Shown: in pieces, positions 58,698 through 64,000 of the stretch
How the letters are laid out: each line of letters opens with the position of its first letter
Position numbering within the stretch: the stretch's first letter is position 1
Assembly (NCBI RefSeq): GCF_024599795.1
Contig: NZ_CP102246.1
Span: forward strand, 186,001 to 250,000
Reading direction: 5' to 3'
Origin: Enterobacter cloacae complex sp. R_G8
GTDB lineage: Bacteria; Pseudomonadota; Gammaproteobacteria; Enterobacterales; Enterobacteriaceae
Length of the DNA stretch: 64,000 bases
Translations under genes and position numbers: made by a program
Notes under the pieces: generated by a model
What the model saw: the letters and a program-made list of their open reading frames with translations, nothing else
What the model was told of the DNA's origin: nothing
Database searches by the model: none

Positions 58698-59534
58698 GTG
58701 TCTAAACAAAACCGTGCTACCCACTCGTCACCACTGCCAACAGGCATTGTGGCGCTGTCGGTACATCGACCCCCTCACATTACCCACGCCACGCCTGATT
58801 TTCTGGCGGAAGAAGTCCCTGTCGCCCTGGTGTACAACGGCATCTCGCACGTTGTAATGATGGCGTCGCCTAAAGACCTTGAACTGTTCGCCATCGGGTT
58901 TTCGCTCTCGGAAGGCATCATTGCGCATCCGCAGGACATTTATGGCATGGATGTGGTTCAGGCCTGCAATGGTCTGGAAGTGCAGATCGAACTTTCCAGT
59001 CGTCGTTTTATGGGGCTGAAGGAGCGTCGTCGCGCGTTGGCCGGACGAACGGGGTGCGGCGTCTGTGGCGTTGAGCAACTGAACGATATCGGCAAACCTG
59101 TTGCGCCGCTACCTTTTACCCAGACCTTCAATCTGGCCAACCTCGACCATGCGCTTGCCCATCTCAACGACGTGCAGCCCATCGGTCAGTTGAGCGGTTG
59201 TACGCATGCGGCGGCATGGGTTCTGCCATCGGGCGACATCGCCGGGGGACATGAAGACGTGGGGCGTCATGTGGCACTCGATAAACTGATGGGCCGTCGG
59301 GCGCGGGAAAGCGATCTCTGGCAGCAGGGCGCAGCGCTGGTTTCCAGCCGCGCGAGCTACGAAATGGTACAGAAGTCTGCGATGTGCGGAGTGGAGATCC
59401 TGTTTGCGGTGTCGGCTGCAACCACGCTGGCGGTGGAGGTGGCGGAGCGCTGCAACCTGACGCTGGTGGGGTTCTGCAAGCCGGGAAGGGCGACAATTTA
59501 TACCCATCCGCAGCGATTAATGGTTGATCAGTAA
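58698..59534 (+). CDS. fdhD: Formate dehydrogenase accessory sulfurtransferase FdhD
   Basis: Transfers sulfur from IscS to the molybdenum cofactor of formate dehydrogenases, needed for their activity. It is 278 residues from a GTG start (GTG TCT AAA CAA). A longer frame from 58644 would add residues unlike the family. The catalytic cysteine motif [10 protein letters not shown], the segments GCTHAAAW and GGHEDVGRH, and the C-terminal [12 protein letters not shown] are all present. It is divergent from fdoG. Confidence 0.94.
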   Translation: MSKQNRATHSSPLPTGIVALSVHRPPHITHATPDFLAEEVPVALVYNGISHVVMMASPKDLELFAIGFSLSEGIIAHPQDIYGMDVVQACNGLEVQIELSSRRFMGLKERRRALAGRTGCGVCGVEQLNDIGKPVAPLPFTQTFNLANLDHALAHLNDVQPIGQLSGCTHAAAWVLPSGDIAGGHEDVGRHVALDKLMGRRARESDLWQQGAALVSSRASYEMVQKSAMCGVEILFAVSAATTLAVEVAERCNLTLVGFCKPGRATIYTHPQRLMVDQ

Positions 59535-59648
59535 TTTTGAATGATAATAGCAAATCCTTCCGCTTTCAGTTGTGGGTTATGAGGTCTAGTATCTATCTCA
59601 TCAAGGCACGGTGCCTTACCTAAACAACTTAACGAAAGGGTTTATCTC

Positions 59649-59861
59649 ATGAAAAGCATCAAAACTTTTGTCGCTGTAATCGCTCTGGCTGCTTCATTCG
59701 GTTCTTTCGCTGCACAAACTGTTACCGCCTCTGCCTCTACGCTGGATGGTGCTGAAGCGAAAATTGCCGCTCAGGCTCAGGAAGCAGGCGCGTCATCCTA
59801 CAAAATTACCCAGGCGTTCACGGGTAACCGCGTACACATGACCGCAGAACTGACCAAATAA
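59649..59861 (+). CDS. DUF1471 (YdgH/BhsA/McbA-like) small periplasmic protein
   Basis: 70-residue secreted protein. The signal peptide is residues 1-22 (MKSIKTFVAVIALAASFGSFAA). The remaining 48 residues form the DUF1471 fold with the family pattern TLDGAEAKIAAQAQEAGASSYKI and ending VHMTAELTK. Relatives in E. coli (BhsA, McbA, YhcN) respond to stress and affect biofilm or surface properties; which one is orthologous cannot be told from sequence alone. Ribosome-binding site acgaaagggtttatctc. It is monocistronic. Confidence 0.85.
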   Translation: MKSIKTFVAVIALAASFGSFAAQTVTASASTLDGAEAKIAAQAQEAGASSYKITQAFTGNRVHMTAELTK

Positions 59862-59873
59862 GCTGTGTTGCCA

Positions 59874-59902
59874 CTGTCCCTTGCTCTTCGGAGCGGGGAC
59901 AG
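59874..59902. other. Hairpin downstream of the DUF1471 gene
   Basis: CTGTCCC(TTGCTCTTCGGAGC)GGGGACAG forms a good stem, but no clear T-tract follows on either strand. It is probably a 3'-end structure rather than a strong intrinsic terminator. Confidence 0.5.
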
Positions 59903-60276
59903 GTGTAATTAAAAAACTATCCCTCTTCTCGCGTGTAAAGGCTTTACCTCTGCGCCTCCTTTCTTTGTCATCCCCTGTTTTAGCATTCGTCGTAAAATAA
60001 CTCTCTGAAATAACGTGTCTGGTCAGTCTTGCGATAACATTATTTTTTTAAATACTTTTAAGCCGCTTGAGCGTACTGCTGCCTTTTTATATTCACATTT
60101 CAAATAATTCATCTGAACTGTTAAGGCAATCCTCAGGTGTAAATCCTAAAGATGATTTAGACAATTGATAGGGATTATTAATGCTGGTATTTTTCGTACA
60201 AATATTGGTTTCTCTTTCTTCGGTCAAATGTCGATATTTGGCTTTGTTTTGTCTATCACCTTAATAAGGAAATTGA
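59903..60276. other. AT-rich leader of the fimbrial operon
   Basis: About 370 bp without a gene. It contains the perfect inverted repeat CTAAA-GATGA-TTTAG (60146-60160) and a longer repeat CAAATAT (60199-60205) with ATATTTG (60234-60240). The promoter of the downstream fimbrial operon is expected here. I see no invertible-element repeats of the fimS type. Confidence 0.5.
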
Positions 60277-60975
60277 ATGAACGCGCTTATCAAAAAAGGA
60301 ATGCTGGCCACAGTGTTAGCGATGTCGGTTAATACAGCTATGGCTGCACAAAGCATTGATATTAAAGTAACCGGTAAGATCCTTCCCTCTTCCTGTACCC
60401 CTTCCTTTCCAAGCGGCGGCGGTATTGCTGACTTCGGTACCATGAAAGTGGCCTCGCTCAACTCGACCAGCATGACTCCGCTGGCGGATTTGAAAGAAAT
60501 TCCCGTTACCATTAATTGTGAAGAAGCCACACGTGTTGCGGTGAAATTTACCGATGCGCGTGACGACTCATCCCCAACAGAAAGTGTCAAAATGGGTAAT
60601 GGTTTTTCGGGTTCACCATTTAATATGTTTGGTCTGGGAATGTATAACGATAAAAAAATTGGTGCCTATACACTAGCGTTATTCCGCAATCAGGGTGCAA
60701 ACACTAACGGCAATGGTGACTCACTTTATCCATTGTTGAGTATAGATGGTGGGGAAACCTGGCTTGTTAAAGGCACCGACTACATGCAAATTAACAGCGA
60801 CAATTCTGAAATATATGCCTTTACTTTAGATACAGCGAATGGCATACCTTCTCCAGAAAGCAAGATCAACTTTAAAGTTGCTGTGAGTGCCACTATTAAC
60901 CCAACCAATGATTTAAATGTTACGGATGAATTGACACTGGACGGTTTAACCAACATTGAGCTGGTTTATCTTTAA
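60277..60975 (+). CDS. DUF1120-type fimbrial subunit
   Basis: 232-residue secreted protein. The signal peptide is residues 1-23 (MNALIKKGMLATVLAMSVNTAMA). Two cysteines, in LPSSCTPSFP and VTINCEEAT, are placed like the disulfide of chaperone-usher subunits. The protein is larger than a classical major pilin and fits the DUF1120 family found in enterobacterial gamma-type fimbriae. It is first of the subunit-chaperone-usher run, 74 bp before the chaperone. Folding would depend on DsbA. Confidence 0.8.
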   Translation: MNALIKKGMLATVLAMSVNTAMAAQSIDIKVTGKILPSSCTPSFPSGGGIADFGTMKVASLNSTSMTPLADLKEIPVTINCEEATRVAVKFTDARDDSSPTESVKMGNGFSGSPFNMFGLGMYNDKKIGAYTLALFRNQGANTNGNGDSLYPLLSIDGGETWLVKGTDYMQINSDNSEIYAFTLDTANGIPSPESKINFKVAVSATINPTNDLNVTDELTLDGLTNIELVYL

Positions 60976-61049
60976 TTATCACATAGCTGATAATTCACTG
61001 CTCCTCAGATTAGGGGAGCAGTGCCCATCAATATTAACGGACTAATATT

Positions 61050-61733
61050 ATGATTTTTTCTAAAAAAACGCTGCTCTGCGTTTGCCTTTTCTCGTCGTTG
61101 CAGACGTTTGCCGCCGGTATGGTGCCCGATACTTCCCTGCTGTTAATTAACGAAGACGAACGAGGCGCGAGCATGGATGTGAAAAATAGCGACGATAACG
61201 CCCAGCTTCTCTATACCCGCATTATCGATTTACCGGACGATCCTACACCCGGTGTTATTGTCACTCAACCGGTGGTACGTGTAAATGCCGGTAAAACGCA
61301 GCGTGTTCGCTTTGTCTTAAAAGACAGCGCGGAAAAATTAAAAACAGAACACCTAAAACGCGTCATTTTTTCCACTATTCCGCAACGCGAGCAAAATAAA
61401 GTTAAAATGGTTTTCAGCCAGAATCTGCCCGTCATTATTCGCCCGGCAGGGCTCGACGTGAATATGGAACCCTGGAAAGGGCTACGCTGGCAGATTAAAA
61501 ATGGCAACCTGACGGTGTTAAACGATACGCCTTATGTGGTGCGTATGGAACAAAAAGCAAAATTATTACCCTCCGAAACTCAGGTGAAATTTGAAAAAAG
61601 CTATATTCTTCCCGGCCAGACGATGATAGCGACGCCAGAAAATAAGCTCTCTGGACTGAATAACAAGGTGGAGATATACCCTGCTACCCGCTTTGGTTAT
61701 AAAGCCAGTTCTTACGTTGCCGAATTACAATAA
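61050..61733 (+). CDS. Periplasmic fimbrial chaperone (PapD-like)
   Basis: 227 residues with a signal peptide (about 1-21, ending LQTFA). The N-terminal Ig-like domain carries the F1-G1 region TQPVVRVNAGKTQRVRFVL. The conserved stretch near LPVIIRPAGLDVN corresponds to the end of domain 1 and the linker in PapD-type chaperones. The short F1-G1 loop suggests the FGS rather than the FGL class. It lies 20 bp before the usher. Confidence 0.88.
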   Translation: MIFSKKTLLCVCLFSSLQTFAAGMVPDTSLLLINEDERGASMDVKNSDDNAQLLYTRIIDLPDDPTPGVIVTQPVVRVNAGKTQRVRFVLKDSAEKLKTEHLKRVIFSTIPQREQNKVKMVFSQNLPVIIRPAGLDVNMEPWKGLRWQIKNGNLTVLNDTPYVVRMEQKAKLLPSETQVKFEKSYILPGQTMIATPENKLSGLNNKVEIYPATRFGYKASSYVAELQ

Positions 61734-61753
61734 TAATATCAGATGGAGTGGTC

Positions 61754-64000
61754 ATGATAATGTCCTCCTGTAAAACAGGTGTGCTGGTCTTTTGCCTGAG
61801 CTCGGTGGCGTTCGGCATTCGCGCAGAAATTCTTCCCACTGCAGCACCCACTATGGAGCTGGCAAGAGCGTTATTCGACACCGATGTGTTAAAAGAGAAT
61901 GGCCTTGACCCGGCAATTGCTGACTATTATGCCGTCGCCCCGCGATTTATGCCTGGCTATCATAATGTTACCGTGCTTATTAACGGCAAAAAGCGCGGCA
62001 TTATGCCCGTGAAATTTAATGATGAAGGTCTTCCTTGTATTGATGGCGAATTCCTGGACGCGGCCGGGTTATATAAAAAGCTCAAGCGTGGGACCTGCCC
62101 CTTCATTCATCAGTACTGGAAAAACGCGACGGTGGTCACTTCACCGGACGTAGAGGAAATTTCACTGGTTGTTCCGCCAGAGGCCATTAACCCGGAAAGC
62201 GGTCGCCAGGTGGCTGATGTCCGTGGCGGACGCGCGGCTATGCTGAACTACTCCATGTTTGGCACCCATTACGACTTTGATGATGATAAATCCGATCGCT
62301 TCCAGTCTTCGTTTGAGTTTGGTTTTAACGCAGGCGACTGGATTGTGCGCAGTTCGCAGTTTATCAGCGACGGCAGCGGCATGGCGTTCGGGAGCGAATC
62401 GCTATACACCTACGCACAGCGTACCTTTACCGACTACGGCGTGATGGTGCAGGGGGGGCAAATTAACATCGCCAACAGCCGCTTCAGTATCCCCGGGATT
62501 TATGGCGTACAGATGATGCCGGATAACGCTCTCCTGCCGGGTTATAGCAGCGGTATTGAGGTTAGCGGTATTGCCCGCAACGCCCAGGCGCGTGTGGATA
62601 TTCGCCAGGGCGGACAGCTGATCTTCTCCACGCTGGTGCCCGCCGGGCCGTTCACCTTAAGCGATGTACCTGTTGCAAATCTGAACACGGATTTAAACGT
62701 CACGGTGACGGAAACCGACGGCAGCGAAAGCCATTTTACGGTTGCCGCCAGCACCTTCCGTAGCAACCATGTTGGCCGCGCGCCGGGATTTTCACTGGCC
62801 GTCGGGCGTGCGGAGGATATGGAGACAAACTTTACGCAGCCCTGGATTGTCGCCGCGTCAAACGGTTGGTCCATCAACAACCGGATGAACTTTCTCGCCG
62901 GCATGGTGATGGCAGATAACCACTACTACGGTTTTTCAGCCAACATTGACACCGTGCCGATGCAGCATATGTATGCCTCGCTGGGTTTTCTCGGCTCGAT
63001 TGATAACCTTTCACAAACCGATGGCAATAAAACCACGCTGGATCTCGGCTATTCATTACCGTGGGGGCTCGGCCTGTCGCTGGGTGGGAGCTACGGTACG
63101 CCGAAGTACCGCGAAATGCAGGAGCTGTACAGCGACGACGATGATTACTCGACCACCAAATACGACACCAGCGTTGGCATGAGCTGGTCGAACACGACGC
63201 TGGGCCGTTTCTCTCTGAGCTACTACAACAACCAGACCTGGAACAGCGAATACGATAGCCGTCGTATCATTTCGTCATGGTCCCGGTCGTTCCGCTATTT
63301 GAGCGTCAGCGTAAACTGGGAATCAGACATCAGCCACGGTGATAAGAGCACCAGCGACAGCGATATGTTTTATGTGAACGTCTCTGTGCCTCTGGGTCGC
63401 TCCGGCGTTTCCACCAACAGCTGGTACCGCGAAAACGAGGGCAAAGCTTCTTACGGCACCCGTGCAATGGGTTCACTTAACGACGACAACACCTACACGG
63501 TGGGCGTCTCTCAGGATCACGATGACAGCGTAACCAACTGGGACAGTTCGCTGAACAGTAACCTGCACTACACCACGCTGGCGGTGGGGATTGGCGGTGA
63601 CAATGAAAGCAACAGTAACGCCTCGATAGCGCTGAGCGGAGGCATTGTCGCGCACGATGATGGCGTCACCTTCTCACCTTATCCGGTAACAGATACCTAT
63701 GCGGTAGTGGCGCTGGACAAGCCCGTTGCCGGGGTGGCGATAGGTACCCCGCGCGGTAACGTCTGGACGGACAAATGGGGCAGAGCGGTTGTCCCCGCCC
63801 TGACACCGTTCAGTGAAAGCACGGTTGAAATAGATACGCAAAGCCTGCCGGGCAACCTGGACATCAGCAATGGCCATGCGTCGCTGAAGGCCGCTCATGG
63901 GGCATTTGCACACTGGAAGTTCTCAACGCTGAGCCAGCGGCGCGTGCTGCTGAACATTACGCGTGCGGACGGTACGCCGTTACCGAAAGGGGTTTCTGTG
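61754..64000 (+). CDS. Outer-membrane fimbrial usher, 3' part beyond window
   Basis: 749 codons are open to the end of the window with no stop. A signal peptide (MIMSSCKTGVLVFCLSSVAF) precedes an N-terminal periplasmic domain, then a beta-barrel region rich in alternating polar and aromatic residues. The plug or middle domain includes PGYSSGIEVSGIA and PAGPFTLSDVPV, typical of FimD/PapC ushers. The visible C-terminal part (VGIGG, then KPVAGVAIGTPRGN) enters the carboxypeptidase-like plug/CTD region. The start is the first of two in-frame ATGs, with GGAG 5 bp upstream. Expected total length is about 830-850 residues. Confidence 0.9.
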   Translation, partial: MIMSSCKTGVLVFCLSSVAFGIRAEILPTAAPTMELARALFDTDVLKENGLDPAIADYYAVAPRFMPGYHNVTVLINGKKRGIMPVKFNDEGLPCIDGEFLDAAGLYKKLKRGTCPFIHQYWKNATVVTSPDVEEISLVVPPEAINPESGRQVADVRGGRAAMLNYSMFGTHYDFDDDKSDRFQSSFEFGFNAGDWIVRSSQFISDGSGMAFGSESLYTYAQRTFTDYGVMVQGGQINIANSRFSIPGIYGVQMMPDNALLPGYSSGIEVSGIARNAQARVDIRQGGQLIFSTLVPAGPFTLSDVPVANLNTDLNVTVTETDGSESHFTVAASTFRSNHVGRAPGFSLAVGRAEDMETNFTQPWIVAASNGWSINNRMNFLAGMVMADNHYYGFSANIDTVPMQHMYASLGFLGSIDNLSQTDGNKTTLDLGYSLPWGLGLSLGGSYGTPKYREMQELYSDDDDYSTTKYDTSVGMSWSNTTLGRFSLSYYNNQTWNSEYDSRRIISSWSRSFRYLSVSVNWESDISHGDKSTSDSDMFYVNVSVPLGRSGVSTNSWYRENEGKASYGTRAMGSLNDDNTYTVGVSQDHDDSVTNWDSSLNSNLHYTTLAVGIGGDNESNSNASIALSGGIVAHDDGVTFSPYPVTDTYAVVALDKPVAGVAIGTPRGNVWTDKWGRAVVPALTPFSESTVEIDTQSLPGNLDISNGHASLKAAHGAFAHWKFSTLSQRRVLLNITRADGTPLPKGVSV

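Noticed and set aside
60100..60276. Invertible phase-variation element ahead of the fimbrial operon
   Set aside because: No pair of recombinase-type inverted repeats flanks a promoter-sized segment and no fim-type recombinase gene is adjacent.

Overview
This window is a chromosomal segment around the replication origin of a member of the Enterobacteriaceae. It is closest in character to Enterobacter or a near relative (Lelliottia, Leclercia). Nearly every protein can be recognised as an ortholog of an E. coli K-12 gene, and the gene order follows the 84-88 minute region of K-12. The genus is an inference from the 16S rRNA variable regions and overall similarity; no search was run.

Layout. 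(1) Positions 1-6069, minus strand: the F1Fo ATP synthase operon atpIBEFHAGD, with atpD cut by the window edge. (2) 6686-9306: rsmG and mnmG on the minus strand. (3) 9396-9679: oriC, with three AT-rich 13-mers, DnaA boxes R1-R4 and 13 GATC sites, followed by mioC, asnC and asnA. (4) 11824-16857: the ViaA/RavA MoxR-VWA pair and the potassium transporter kup. (5) 17052-22905: the complete ribose operon rbsDACBKR under two RbsR-type palindromes, then hsrA and the GntR regulator yieP. (6) 25158-30477: a complete rRNA operon (P1/P2, 16S, tRNA-Glu, 23S, 5S, terminator). Its left flank and spacer tRNA correspond to K-12 rrnC, but its right flank (mobB) corresponds to K-12 rrnA. This implies a rearrangement between rRNA operons, or an assembly join. 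(7) 30514-41411: mobBA, yihD, srkA-dsbA, yihG, polA, the small RNAs spf (Spot 42) and csrC, yihA, yihI and hemN. (8) 41479-46048: the tiny yshB gene and the nitrogen regulon glnA-glnL-glnG, with sigma-54, NtrC and CRP sites. (9) 46155-51004: typA, then yihX-yihY-dtd-fabY with overlapping ends. (10) 51017-52751: a small accessory patch with an HSL-type esterase and a VapBC-like toxin-antitoxin pair. (11) 52791-59534: formate dehydrogenase-O (fdoGHI, with an in-frame UGA selenocysteine codon and SECIS hairpin in fdoG), fdhE and fdhD. (12) 59649-64000: a small DUF1471 periplasmic protein and the start of a chaperone-usher fimbrial operon with a DUF1120-type subunit; the usher runs off the window.

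Most of the window is conserved core genome. The accessory parts are the esterase/VapBC patch and the fimbrial operon. I found no IS element, prophage, CRISPR array or clearly novel system. The points most worth checking are the hybrid rRNA-operon junction, the variant DnaA boxes of oriC, the second RbsR operator, the TA module, the small reading frame before hemN and the DUF1120 fimbrial operon.
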